Origin: Termitomyces sp. T153
Lineage: Eukaryota > Basidiomycota > Agaricomycetes > Agaricales > Lyophyllaceae
Direction: 5' to 3'
Length of the DNA: 64,000 nucleotides
Assembly (NCBI GenBank): GCA_018296165.2
Contig: JACKQL020000086.1
Coordinates: 62,001-126,000, forward strand
Part shown: positions 21,722-32,183 of the stretch, one piece after another
Layout: the number at the start of each line of letters is the position of its first letter
How positions within the stretch are numbered: position 1 is the stretch's first letter
Program-made: the position numbers and the translations under genes
Notes under the pieces: model-generated
Database searches by the model: none
Told to the model about the DNA's origin: nothing
The model's input: only the letters and a program-made list of their open reading frames with translations

Positions 21722-24500
21722 TCAACGCGTCCGTATTTCCCACATCCCATCCCCACTTCTGACAAGTCCCACGAACATGCATCTATCCTCCAAATAATCC
21801 ACCCGCTTAATCCCATTCCACTTCTCGTCAGTCCCTTGCGTCCTCCGCTCATACGCTCCGGCAATCCTCTCCATAATCTCGCTCCCCAATTCCTCATTAT
21901 AATACTGTTGTGCATCAATCGACGACTGTAGTGCGATGTATATCTGCATAATCACATCTTCCACCGTGACGCCGCTATCGACAGTCTTGTACACGTCAAT
22001 ATACCATGGGAGAAGAGGGTGGAACAGCCGCATCTGATCGACGGGTGGGTTCGTTGCAAGTTGGGCAAGGTCGATGTGGTTATAGACGCGTCCGAGAATC
22101 GGGAAAGAGAGCGTTTGTGAGTCCGGGGCGAAGCGCAGATCGTACATGACATACGTGTTTGAGTGGACGTAAGAGAGGGTTGGAAAAAGTGTACGTTCGA
22201 TTGGGTCTCTGAATTCTATTGAGAAACAACACACTGGTGAGTTAACTTTGATTAGATAGCAAAGGTGCAGAACGGAACGCACCATCAATGCTAGTCCTTG
22301 TCCCCGGATCAATGGTCCTTCTTACCCCATAATCCCATCTCCAGTCTTTCGGTCGTCCCGCAAGATTATTGAAATTGTACTCCGCAGAACACAAGTCATG
22401 TTGATCTGGCTGCCTGGCACCCTGAGAGAGCAAATCCGACTGAGGATATGAGCTAGCTACTCGTTCACCGTGCCCATCCTCATCAACAGGGCTGTTCTCA
22501 TCCTCACCTTCAATCTCACCTTCAACAACCCCGGCACCAGACTGTAGCGAATGCCTTGAAGTCGAATCAGGTTCCATAGATATTTCCGAGACCGTCTCAA
22601 GAGGTGTTCGGAAACGATCTCGCTCAGGGAACCGGTGTAACAGATCCGAAGGACGGGGCCCGAGTAATTGCGATGGATTGACCGATGTTTGGGTGTACCC
22701 CCATGGTGGTGAGACAAAGGGACCCAGCGATTTCAACGGATCGTCTGATGTTTGGACGGAACTGAACGATGGTGGGACAACGGGACCCACTCCCCAGGAA
22801 CCTACTCCCCAGGGAGACGGTCCTTGCTTATTCGGAAATGCTTTTTCTTCCATATAGGATTCGTGCCCGTCGGGGGATGATCTCCCTTTGAAAGTATCCC
22901 CATGCATATTCTGTGAGGTCCTTGTCCATTCTAGAAGTCTCTCTCTCCAGGCTTTGTCCATTACAACTCCATATCGACGAAACTCTCTGATGATGAGGCA
23001 CAAATAGATAAGACCTAGGATAAAAGTAAAAGTAACAGCGAGGCGAGGTCCAAGTGCGGCGAGCGGCGTGATTTGTAGTGCAGAATCACTGGTTGTCCCA
23101 GTACGCCAAACGAAGGTCAATACACAGGCGGAGTAGAGTACAATAGACCTGTGAAGCGTTGTATAAATCTTTCATGCCTGAACGACAAAAGGTTGTCTTA
23201 CCAAGAGAGCCATATGGCAGGCATTGCAAGCAATACCCAAACATTCCACCAGATAAACGTTTTTGTTTTTTGCGCTTCCTAGAAACACGACTCAGATAAG
23301 TGGCACGTTCTATGAGACTTGAATTCCTTGACCTCTGCCCATTCTGCCGCTTTGTGAGTTCTACGCATCGTGCTGAACCTAATGATATAAATGCAACCAT
23401 ACAGAAGGCTCATTAGAGAACACACGAGCGCCAGAAAGGCGAGGTATCGAGTGTAAGGGTCTGTTAAAGCACCATCGATCTGAAGTGTCGTCAATATTGC
23501 ACTGATCACAAGATAGTCAACGAGGAGTGCGGAGGAATTAGGAATACACTGACGATAACAGCAATACTGAAACGAGGTTGAGGGTTTTCCACTCCTTGGT
23601 CAGGGAATCGATGAATTGTTCCCATGACGCCTTGAGACGCATAACAGGTTGGAAACCATATGCTGATGGAAACCAAAGGGGGTCTTGGCATTTATTGGCA
23701 GAATCAATGGCCATCTTCTTTATATCCGGCATGCTCAGTTCGGCCTCTTCGAAGATTCGAGCAACGCGCGAAAAATAAAGTGATGGCAGGGTGAAGAGAA
23801 AATAGAGGTAGATCTGCCGTGGTAGCGTATCCAGTAGGAAAGCCAGAATGTAACTTGACGTAGGGGTATCGATGGTGCTATTGGTATCGATGATGCTCTG
23901 GGTATCGAGAACGCTATGGGCTTTCATGGGCGGAGACTGCATAGTCGACGGCCGAACGTGTGATGGCATGGTCGTAGGACGGGAGTAATTGAAGTTGGCA
24001 ATGCTCTGTGCCATTGAAGGTGCGAAGGGATCGATAGCAACATACGCTTGGGAACTCGAGAACTTGAAGTCTTCTGGATCGTTTTTGAGGCGCGGTGCCA
24101 TGCCAGTAGGTAGAGCTGGTAGAGCTTTATAATAAAAATCGGGATATAGTGAGACAGGTACCGGAGTTGCTAATCTGCTTTCTTCCAGACTGGACTTGGG
24201 GAAATCGTGAGGTACCGGGGTCGTATATCTGGTTTCGTCCAGACTGGACTTGGGAAATTCGTGAGGTAGTGAGGCAGGCACCGGAGTCGCTAATCTGGTT
24301 TCGTCCAGACTGGACTTGGGAATGGTGGAGCTCCCGCTGCTGATATCAAGAATTTCTGGACGGCCTAAACAGAAATCTCCACCATCAGACGTGGATAACT
24401 GTCCGACAGCGGGCGGGGCGAGATCTGCATCTGGAGTAGCATCGCTTTCTACAGGCTCGAGATCATGAAGAGGCCCTTGTGTAGTAAAAAGTGAAGCCAT
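21722..24500 (-). CDS. Multi-pass membrane protein with DUF6699-like C-terminus
   Basis: Five exons: 24500-23554, 23501-23333, 23278-23202, 23148-22283 and 22215-21722. All introns are 52-68 bp with GT..AG ends, and the total is 2,553 nt, giving 850 aa. Residues 1-215 are Ser/Pro-rich with a repeated PKSSLDE(T/S)R motif (three times). From about 225 hydrophobic segments follow: FLLDTLPRQIYLYFLFTLP, LVSVLLLSAILTTLQ, YLAFLALVCSLMSLLYGCIY, WVLLAMPAIWLSWSIVLYSA and LAVTFTFILGLIYLCLII. This resembles a widespread uncharacterised Agaricomycete membrane family. After a low-complexity linker the last ~170 residues (RLFHPLLPWYIDV, GVTVEDVIMQIY, AYERR, GIKRVDYLE, FVGL) match the DUF6699 pattern as I remember it. 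Function unknown. The frame is open across the junction, so a fusion is the direct reading, but two genes merged by an unseen boundary cannot be excluded. Confidence 0.82.
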
Positions 24501-25560
24501 GACACCTAGAGGTTTTACTAGTCTCCAGTAGCTGAGATGATTTTCTGATGGGCATTTTGGTCGATTTGGCGTTAATTCGGTGTTATGTCAGCATTTCGTT
24601 TATGTTTTCAAGATTAGATATTTTGATCACTTCACGCAATCACAAGAGTGGTTTCTGATTGCAAGAACGATACTGTGCTGTCACTTATCTACTCGAATCC
24701 ACGAGTCGGCCGCTCGAACTGCCCACGGCTTGGCACGTTTTACTGAAGTCCAAAAGACTTTTCACTCACACGATTGCCACTTATCTTTCTACTTCAAGCT
24801 TCAAGCTTCAAGCTTCGAGGCTCGTTGTTCACCTGGGGCAATTAGTTGATTGATATCAGGAGATCATGCTATGAGTATCGGCTATGTGGGATTTTAGCCA
24901 TTACTTAGCGTGTCAGCGTTACAATGCTTGAACTCGAGGAGAGTTTGCAAAACTTGTCGTTTTGTACGTTTAATGTATGAGTATGACCGGAAACATCACA
25001 TTTCTCGCGATACAGTTTCCTCGGAGAATGTTTCCATGCGTCCGTAATATTGGAATGAAGGACAATTGCCCGTTTCTGTCGAGTCATTGGTTAGTCAGCA
25101 TTCAATTCAATTTGATTTGAATCGATGTGTGGCACTTTTCAGCCAAGACTGACTTGGAGTTCAACCACTCTACTCTCACTGATCAGCCTATAGAGGCTTC
25201 TCAGACGGGTCGAGGCATGAGCCGCAATGCTTTGGTTGAGCCCTGGATCATAACGTTTCAACCCTCGTTGTGAGCTCATGGTCAAGTGGTCAGGGCGTGC
25301 GTTATACTTATTCTAAGCTCCAAGCTCGAGCTCAAGCTTCAGCGCTATCTTCCAGCCTTCAAGACTTTGCCGTCCGTTGGTTGATTCGCTGTACTGCGTA
25401 TGGGTCATTTTATTATTATTAGTATTTTATTTTGCACTAGTTAATTTATGTAGGCACGCCACCGACGCGTTAGATAATGTGAATCCAATCATAATAATTT
25501 ATGTTGCAGGGGTGATAGGTGAGTAGGGTTTTAAGTTTCTCTTACGCTCTTCTGTCTCTT
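24501..25560. other. No gene recognised
   Basis: Upstream region of the membrane-protein gene. It contains a short tandem run of TTCAAGC units at about 24797-24820. I see no coding pattern. Confidence 0.5.
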
Positions 25561-25570
25561 ACTGACATCG

Positions 25571-25665
25571 ATGGCAAGTCTGAACCTAGGCCTGCAGGTG
25601 AGCTCCCTGCCCGCCGCTCAGCACAACACTGAAGAGGCTGCCCAACAACTTCACAGGTCCGTCCT
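25571..25665 (+). pseudogene. Exon 1 fragment of the gene at 32184-33237
   Basis: ATGGCAAGTCTGAACC opens a frame that parallels exon 1 of the intact gene (MESLNLHTLASSLPAAQHNT there; SLPAAQHNTEEA here). It runs to the position of the intron donor (ACAGGTCCGTCC), then stops matching. Within about 30 bp the duplicated 3' flank of the F-box gene starts. Confidence 0.75.
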
Positions 25666-25689
25666 CTTCTTTAACCTTTCCTTGCAGTC

Positions 25690-26295
25690 TCTGGTATTAA
25701 GTGCATTGGAATCTCCTCCAAGACTGGAGCACGCTTTGTAGATTGTAGGATGTAGTAGTAGTGTCAACAACAGCAGAAAATGTGATTTAATCAAGTAGTA
25801 CAGACATAACTACAGAAGTTTTATGAAATCTCTTTCTCTTTCTTTCTGACCCATTTGATGCCCAGTAAATGGGGGGGAAACCTATTACTTATAGGTAACA
25901 TCCATCAGGCATATTGCACTTCATGTAAAACCTATACATTAGATCATCTCTTTTTTCTAGTCACGCCTCACGAGGCCTTGTGGTGCCAGGCATTGATCAA
26001 TCATAACCACAGTGTTCTTATAATCTACATAACTGTAATGAGGTCACTTTGGATTTCCTCGCACTTCTCATCCTGATCTGCAGACAGACCTTACTGCGCT
26101 AATGATCAACAATTCATAAGTTACCAACTCACTCGCATAGAAAGAAAGAGATACAATACTTTCAATGCAAAAAAAGGAAATGGAATTGGATTCAAATGAA
26201 TTGCTCAGAGAACAATACAAGTCTTCCATTAATTTATATAGATAGTATCTTGCAAGCAAGCTATTAACAAAGACCGAAGTTGCTTCTGGTTTCCA
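25690..26295. repeat. 3' flank of the intact F-box gene (duplicated)
   Basis: Matches 10190-10849 (CAGACATAACTACAGAAG, ATGAAATCTCTTTCTC). It contains no separate gene. Confidence 0.7.
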
Positions 26296-27879
26296 TCAAT
26301 CATCCTTGTTCTTCCCAACAGGATCCATAGCATATCCATTAAAATAGATGGAAGGCACAGCATCGCGTATTAAGGTTAGATATTCTTTTTCACGGTCTTT
26401 ACAAACGCTAACATGAAGTTCGTCAAGGGATGAGCCACGATTGGCTCGCAGACGGACTAGAGCAACCAATGTTACGAGAGCATATTTGCATTGAAGGCGC
26501 AAGTTGGTCATCTTGAGACTTTTGAGTGAAGGGAAAGGAATGGGACCTGGAACTGGTGATGCATATTTGAGCATAAAGGCAAGGGATTTCTTCATATTGG
26601 TATCATGGTCCTCAGGATCAAATGATGGAAATCTCCCAGGTTGAGTCTCGAAAATATTTTGATGCAGTCTGTGCACGCTCGTGATTTCATCCTTCGATAT
26701 GCCGTCAAGTAGGGATAGATGATCGACATATCCAAAAGAATGAACAACAAGGGTTTTCAAGCAATGCGAGTTGCCAATGATGTCAAGAATCGCCTCGTTT
26801 TTGGTCATGAGTTGCAGCTCCAACACTTGCAGGTGCTGGAGAGAAAGTGTCGTAATAAATGTTTGTATTTGTTCGATCTTCCATAACCTAAGTTTGGCCT
26901 GAGCATGGTCGGCCGGTGATTCTGTCGCGGGATTAAGCTCCACCTTGAACGCATCGTCTATCCAATAATCTTTAGCAACGCAGATACTGACAACATCTGC
27001 AATGTGCGTTCCCAGCTCTTGCGCCAGCTTACAAGTGTGCTCGCTGAAGAAACTGCTCCATTCATCGGTGTAAATTTCGAGATATGTTGTTGGAGGATGG
27101 ATGAAACCAGAAAGAAATGAAGTACAAGTGATGGTCGTATCGGCGAGTGTCAGGTGCTGAAGGCGAGGAAGATGGACGTGGACAGTCGGCTTAGTGCAAA
27201 TGGCACTGCATGCATTTCTAAGTTCGAGGGTGACGAGTTGCGGAGCTGCTCCAAGGAGATCCATGAGATGGGAGAATGGTATCTCTGACGACGATCTTGC
27301 AAATTTATATTCAAATGAAGTCAAGCCAGACATGAAGTTCAATCCGGGGGGGAGAATAATATTTCCAAGATCGAGCGTTGTCAACTTCGGTGAATGGCGG
27401 TCGAAAAGATAATAGGGGAGCTTGAAAAAGGTTCGACTTGTCATCTTAAAGGTTTTCAACATTGGAGCTGAATTCATCAGATCCGACTGTAACTGTATCT
27501 CCTCTTGATCCCGATATAGGAGGTCCACATAGCATGTCAAATGTTCAATGCGATGCATCTCATCTAGAATCACATTCAGTCCTTTAAGACAATTCTCATT
27601 GGGCAGAAAGATATGCAGTGGAAGGTGCCCGGATCGAGGAAGGGCTATTTCGGCCAACCACTTGATGTTCCTGCCATGCCGCACGCGGTTCCACAGGTAT
27701 GTACAATTAAGGGCGACACGACGCCACGCTGTACAAACGCCTGCCACCTGAATCGTCCGAACTTGAGAAAAGTTGCGCATATCAGTAGACACGCTATGGG
27801 TAAAGATCTTGGCCAGGAGCTCGTCCGGTAGGCGTGCGGTGATACTTAGATCGTTATATCGAGTTTTCATCTTTAACAT
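26296..27879 (-). CDS. F-box/LRR-type protein, intact paralogue
   Basis: 527 aa from the first in-frame ATG, in one exon. The F-box lies at about residues 9-55 (SITARLPDELLAKIF, then VAGVCTAWRRVALNC and LWNRV). F-box proteins of this type bind Skp1 in SCF ubiquitin ligases and recruit substrates through the rest of the protein. Residues 60-500 show irregular Leu-rich segments of the kind found in the large Basidiomycete F-box families (for example LTTLDLGNIILPPGL, LVTLELRNAC, LQHLTLADTTI, LQVLELQL). The frame is open for a further ~35 codons upstream to a TAA, and that stretch is conserved in the broken copy, so a short 5' exon with the true start may exist; I could not fix one. Substrate unknown. 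Confidence 0.8.
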   Translation of the reverse strand: MLKMKTRYNDLSITARLPDELLAKIFTHSVSTDMRNFSQVRTIQVAGVCTAWRRVALNCTYLWNRVRHGRNIKWLAEIALPRSGHLPLHIFLPNENCLKGLNVILDEMHRIEHLTCYVDLLYRDQEEIQLQSDLMNSAPMLKTFKMTSRTFFKLPYYLFDRHSPKLTTLDLGNIILPPGLNFMSGLTSFEYKFARSSSEIPFSHLMDLLGAAPQLVTLELRNACSAICTKPTVHVHLPRLQHLTLADTTITCTSFLSGFIHPPTTYLEIYTDEWSSFFSEHTCKLAQELGTHIADVVSICVAKDYWIDDAFKVELNPATESPADHAQAKLRLWKIEQIQTFITTLSLQHLQVLELQLMTKNEAILDIIGNSHCLKTLVVHSFGYVDHLSLLDGISKDEITSVHRLHQNIFETQPGRFPSFDPEDHDTNMKKSLAFMLKYASPVPGPIPFPSLKSLKMTNLRLQCKYALVTLVALVRLRANRGSSLDELHVSVCKDREKEYLTLIRDAVPSIYFNGYAMDPVGKNKDD

Positions 27880-27891
27880 AGCTTGAAGCAA

Positions 27892-28130
27892 ATTTGTTAT
27901 GTTGATCTGTATCTGAGCACAAGCGGCATTCCTATCTGCTTGACTGCTGAAACAGGTGGCAGTTATTGTGCAAGAGAGAGGGACAGATTCTTATCAATAA
28001 CAGATCAGACGGTATTATTGGATATGAAAGCACGGGAGAACGGTACTGACCCATCGTAGACTACGGAAGAGCAACGCAGCAGTACGGAATGGCGTCGGAT
28101 GGTCGTGCCAGAGTTTGTATGTAAGGTTCA
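27892..28130. repeat. 5' flank of the intact F-box gene (duplicated)
   Basis: Parallels 17533-17880 (GATCAGACGGTATTATTGGA, GAACGGTACTGACCCAT). It probably contains the promoter and possibly a 5' exon. Confidence 0.65.
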
Positions 28131-28501
28131 GCTTTTCGGCTTACAAATGAAAATTTTAACTTTGGGGCAGGGCAAACAAGTGGGAGCTCAGCGAGGAGGT
28201 CGAGAAAAAAGAAAAAAATTAAATAAATAAAAAAGCAAAAAAGATCACATGGACCAAAATGCAGGTGACCTCGTTGCGCAAACGGTTATCTGCCAATTGT
28301 CTGCACAGCCACCAGTCAGTATGCTATCCTGCCGGTCGTGCCAGAGTTTGTATCCAAGATTCAGCTTGAATACAGCTTAGAAATGAGGCATTTTCACCCT
28401 TTGGAATGAGGAGTCGAGAGAAAAAAAAAAAAAGCAAAAACGATCACGTGGATCGAAATGCAGGTCACGCCACCCAAAAATCTGTGAGGAAAGTTCCAAT
28501 A

Positions 28502-28867
28502 CTATCCCACCCCCATAGTTCGGAGTACCCCTTGAGTCGGACAAAAAAAAGTTTTGCAGCAAATAGCTACGTTGAACGTCCAAGAGTTGAGACCCAGACA
28601 ACAGTATGACTACTTACCTGTTTCCAACTTGATTCGAGTTTAGGAACAGTGTTGTAATTGTCTTCCATCATGGATGATGGTCGAGTCAATGTCATGCCTG
28701 CCAACTCGACGGCAAGTCGGAGTCTGGAATTTCCTTCACGCCAATGTATTCTCCGCATTCTACTCATAATTTTCTCCGGGCGGAGTTTTAAAAAGGGCGT
28801 TTGACTAAGTGTGACTAGATTGTGACGTCCGACTCAAGGGGTACTCCAAACTATGGGGGTGGGATAG
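28502..28867. mobile_element. TA-flanked MITE with 41-bp inverted repeats
   Basis: 366 bp. The left terminal repeat is 28502-28542 and the right one 28827-28867; they are exact reverse complements except at one position. The ends read CTATCCCACCCCCA inwards. Both sides are flanked by TA (28500-28501 and 28868-28869), the target duplication of Tc1/mariner-type transposons. No transposase frame is present, so it is non-autonomous. It lies in host DNA upstream of the F-box gene. Confidence 0.88.
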
Positions 28868-28929
28868 TACCCAACACTACGAAGTACGAAAACTGCCTTG
28901 GGCATAATGGTCACATAATTACATTATCA

Positions 28930-29030
28930 GAGTAGAGTACACTTGTTACTTTACCCCTGCCTCTTAGCCCAGCATTGTCACTTGTTGGCGGTGTAAATAG
29001 AACTCATTCATTCATTCATTCATTCATTCA
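28930..29030 (+). mobile_element. LINE 3' end fragment with (CATT)n tail
   Basis: Ends in about seven CATT units (29004-29030). The sequence just before it (CTTAGCCCAGCATTGT, then GGTGTAAATAGAACTCATTC) matches the 3' end of the LINE at 1705-5399 on its own strand (CTTAGCTCAGTAGTGT, then CAGTTAAATTTGATTCATTC). The 5' limit is unclear. It is a very short, severely 5'-truncated copy. Confidence 0.65.
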
Positions 29031-29392
29031 AAATGCAGGGTGAAAGAAACTTTGCTGTTATCTGCTAGGTTATACACCAAATGATTATACCAATGTCTCT
29101 GCATCCCTGGATGTCCACCTTGCCTGTACACATCCCAAAATTTCTCTGTCTATCCCAGACTCAGAGCCACCCTCAACTTCTGGAAACTCAGCTTGCAGCA
29201 GTGCCCAGCCACATGCCAGTTGTCAATGACCTTTCAGCATTGATAGCCTTGATGTCTGATATGATCAATGAATACTCAATTCTGCAAAGGCAACCTACTC
29301 TAGATATAAACAAGGCTTCACATAGTACTAGTATCAGAAGAATGATGCTAACTTGTTTGCAGAGATGACTGGGAAGCAGATCTTGATACTTG
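29031..29392. other. CpG-poor transposon debris
   Basis: Composition as in the old transposon regions. A short translated stretch on the plus strand (SASLDVHLACTHPKISLSIP) looks like former coding sequence but I cannot assign it. Confidence 0.4.
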
Positions 29393-29509
29393 GCCCACCC
29401 TTCAGAGGCATGTCATAATTAGCCAAAAGAAAAGAAAGGTGTGAACCTGTTGCTGGTGTTTGTAGGCAAGAGGTATACAAGTACAATGTAGGGGGAGGGG
29501 GTTCAAGGC
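29393..29509. repeat. 117-bp direct repeat, left copy
   Basis: Starts GCCCACCCTTCAGAGG and ends GGGGGTTCAAGGC. It is repeated at 30656-30772 with about 7 differences in 117 bp. It abuts the LTR at 29510 with no intervening base. Confidence 0.88.
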
Positions 29510-30655
29510 TGTCATGACCTGTTCCCTGAAGCCCCATACACCACCCAACAAACCCCCATTCCCCCAGAACCCCCCAACGCTTTGTCGAACTTCCCCAGCA
29601 CTCTGTGCCTACTCCAGCTAACTCCGACACATTCTTGGCTAACTCCAACGGCCCCCTGGCCAACTCCAACATCTTCCCCGCAGCTGCCGGCACTTCCCCT
29701 GGACTTCCTGAGCCCCTGGGACCACTCCCCTGCTGTGCCTGACCCCATTACACATCATCAACTTGACACCCTGGCTCCCCCAACTTACCCTGGAGTATCA
29801 CGACAACCTCGGAATGGACCGCATCACAATTGATCCCATCAACATATCAACGTGGCCTGCCCTCTGGTCATAACTGACACCCGTTGACTCCGCTGAGCTC
29901 TGCCAAGCCCCACCACCACAGCCAACATCCCTGGAGCTCTTCAGTAGTCAGTATATAAGACATAGAGTAGCTCCTCATACTCTAGTCTTGCGATTATCTA
30001 CTTACCTACGTACCAGCCTTTCCTGATGTGTTCCTGATTGTTTCTTCTCATGTTTTGTGTTCCATGCCTCGTTTTCCTTATTCTCAGTCTCCCAGTCTTA
30101 TCTCATCTCTGTTCCGTTATCTTTTTGTTATCATTCCATGTCTCCGCCTGAATCTATTCTCATTCTCATCTTGTCTTCGTCTCATTTTGTTTGACTCCGT
30201 CTCATCCTGTTTGATTCTGTCTATTGTGTTCAAGTCCTCTCGACCATAACATCCTCACAAACTCCGCAGTTACGATTACAAACCTCCGACACTCATTACC
30301 AACCCCAGACCCTGCTATACACTCGGCTCTGAACCCCATTAACCCCTGTTGATCTCCCATCAGAACTCTGGCTCCACTCCTGTCATCCGTGTAGCCTCCA
30401 CCTCCTCCACACCTGCAATACTCACACACGGACTTATGCCTAAACCCCGCCAAGCCTGTCCCCCTTCCCCGCAACTCGTCCTCTACTCCTCCAGACCTCC
30501 CTGGACTTGCTCATATCAATTTCCCCCAGCTATCCTCACAAGTCCCCAGTGCCTGGAACACCTCCGAGTGCCTGGTTGTCAGTGCAGGGAATCATGTCCG
30601 CCTAGTAAGGACTTGCCCAGTGTAGCTGAGCCCCCGTGGTCAGTGGAACCTGACA
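29510..30655 (+). repeat. Solo LTR of a Ty3/gypsy element
   Basis: 1,146 bp with TG..CA ends (TGTCATGACCTGTTCCC to GTGGAACCTGACA). It is homologous end to end with the 3' LTR at 58528-59578 (minus). A TATA motif (AGTATATAAG) lies at about 29949, followed by GAGTAGCTCCTCATAC, which is also present in the other LTR and so probably marks the promoter and transcript start. CpG is retained, so it is younger than its surroundings. No internal element sequence is present. Confidence 0.85.
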
Positions 30656-30772
30656 GCCCACCCTTCAGAGGCATGTCATAACTGGCCAAAGGAAAAGAAA
30701 TGTGTGAACCTGTTGCTGCTGTTTGTAGGCAAGAGGTATATAGGTACAATGTAGGGGGAGGGGGTTCAAGGC
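30656..30772. repeat. 117-bp direct repeat, right copy
   Basis: Right-hand partner of 29393-29509. Read on the minus strand it contains a TATA-like ACCTATATACC and a pyrimidine-rich stretch. Confidence 0.88.
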
Positions 30773-31558
30773 ATCTTTGAACACAAAAAAAATAGATGAA
30801 TTTTCTATTCTGAGAGTTGAGACAGCTGAAAATACACATAGATACTGTTTTCCAATCATTTATACTTGATGGACAAACAATGGAGGGGCAATTTTGACCA
30901 AATCTTGACCTCAGCCTTGTATTTTGAGTAATGTCACATGGCATGACATCATTTTCTCCAAAAACCTTTATACTGGACATGCCAAAAGTATCATGATTAA
31001 AAGAAACATGTCAGAACCATTTGATTTATATCTCTGATTACTTACCACTGACTTTATGAAACTGATTAGCCCAACAAATTTGATGAAACAAGCACACAAT
31101 TTTGTGACATCTGGTAACTCAGAGTGTCAAGACTAAGAGTGGTGGGGCATTTGAGGAGGCATTGCTAGTCCATATACATGTCTTTATTGTACAAGCAAGG
31201 TACAAGAGGGGTGAGTGGGGGGGGGCTGGTGGTACCCTTAAGTGTAAAATAGAACATCGTGCCAATGATTTTTTTTAGCAGCAAGGTGATAATGACATAC
31301 TGAACTGTCCTACTTGTGCAAGGTCCCATGTAAGAAATGCCAGCACAACTGGATGCCATGGTGTTGAAAATGTACATATACATCGAGCAAGGATGGCACA
31401 AGCAGCTCGTAATGAAATTCTCGAATTCGTCCCCTTTTCTTCCTTTTTTGTTGATTTTTCGACGATTTGCTTTGTCAGGTATCCAGTACAACGATGGGTA
31501 AGCAGAAACTTCAGAGTCATAGATGAATTTATTTATCAACTCTCACAAGCAATTCACA
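30773..31558. other. CpG-poor to normal transition, no gene seen
   Basis: 30773-31370 is CpG-poor and looks like old transposon sequence without a recognisable domain. From about 31380 CpG reappears. I see no convincing gene. Confidence 0.4.
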
Positions 31559-31890
31559 TGTGAATAGAGGAGACAAGTGTGGAGGAGCCTAAACATGGAC
31601 TGCTGTGATTGGGCCACCGTGAGCGTGGACCAATGGGGAAGAAAGACAGTGACTGGGCCCTGAAAAGGGTCAGTGGGACAATGGTCAACATGAAAATATA
31701 TATATCAGACACGGACAATCAGTACCCTCATCCGATTGAATACAAAGTAAGCACATAACCTAGTTATACATCGGACATCTACTTACGCATGCTTACGATC
31801 TGTATCATTAGGTATGCATTAAATACAGAGACTGAGGGAGATTGCTTACAATCTGTATCATTAGGGTTCGAATTACAACATGAACAATGA
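31559..31890 (+). repeat. Possible solo LTR
   Basis: Begins TGTGAATAGAGGAG. It has a TATA-like run (AATATATATATC, about 31692) followed by a short leader, and a direct repeat of TCTGTATCATTAGG (about 31799 and 31852). The layout is LTR-like, but I found neither a matching target duplication nor a second copy. Confidence 0.3.
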
Positions 31891-32183
31891 TCTTACAGGA
31901 ACGGTGAACAACATGACAGGAAACACCACTCTCTTACCCCACCCACGTGCATCCTCACTCATGGAGTGATATTGATATTGAGAGGGGTGTGTTTGCAAAG
32001 AGGTTTGTGGGGCCGACAAGGCAGGACTTGCTGGAAAAAAAGGACAGACGGATGTCGATGTATTGCGTTGGTGTCAGATATCGAGTCAAAAGGCGATGGG
32101 GAAACTCCGGGCCGATGTGACAGGGAGTGACCGGTTTCGATGAGGATATGGTTAGGGTTTTTCGCTCTTTGTTCTCGACGTCG

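Noticed and set aside
23150..23340. Frameshift in the membrane-protein gene at the exon 3/4 join
   Set aside because: Suspected from a first misreading. Rechecking gave a Trp codon split by a GT..AG intron and an intact frame.
28377..28609. Small genes around 28.4-28.6 kb on both strands
   Set aside because: They overlap the MITE terminal repeat and an A-rich run and show no domain or start context.
31165..31539. 124-codon minus-strand frame as a gene
   Set aside because: It crosses the edge of CpG-poor debris, has no recognisable domain and includes translated low-complexity sequence.
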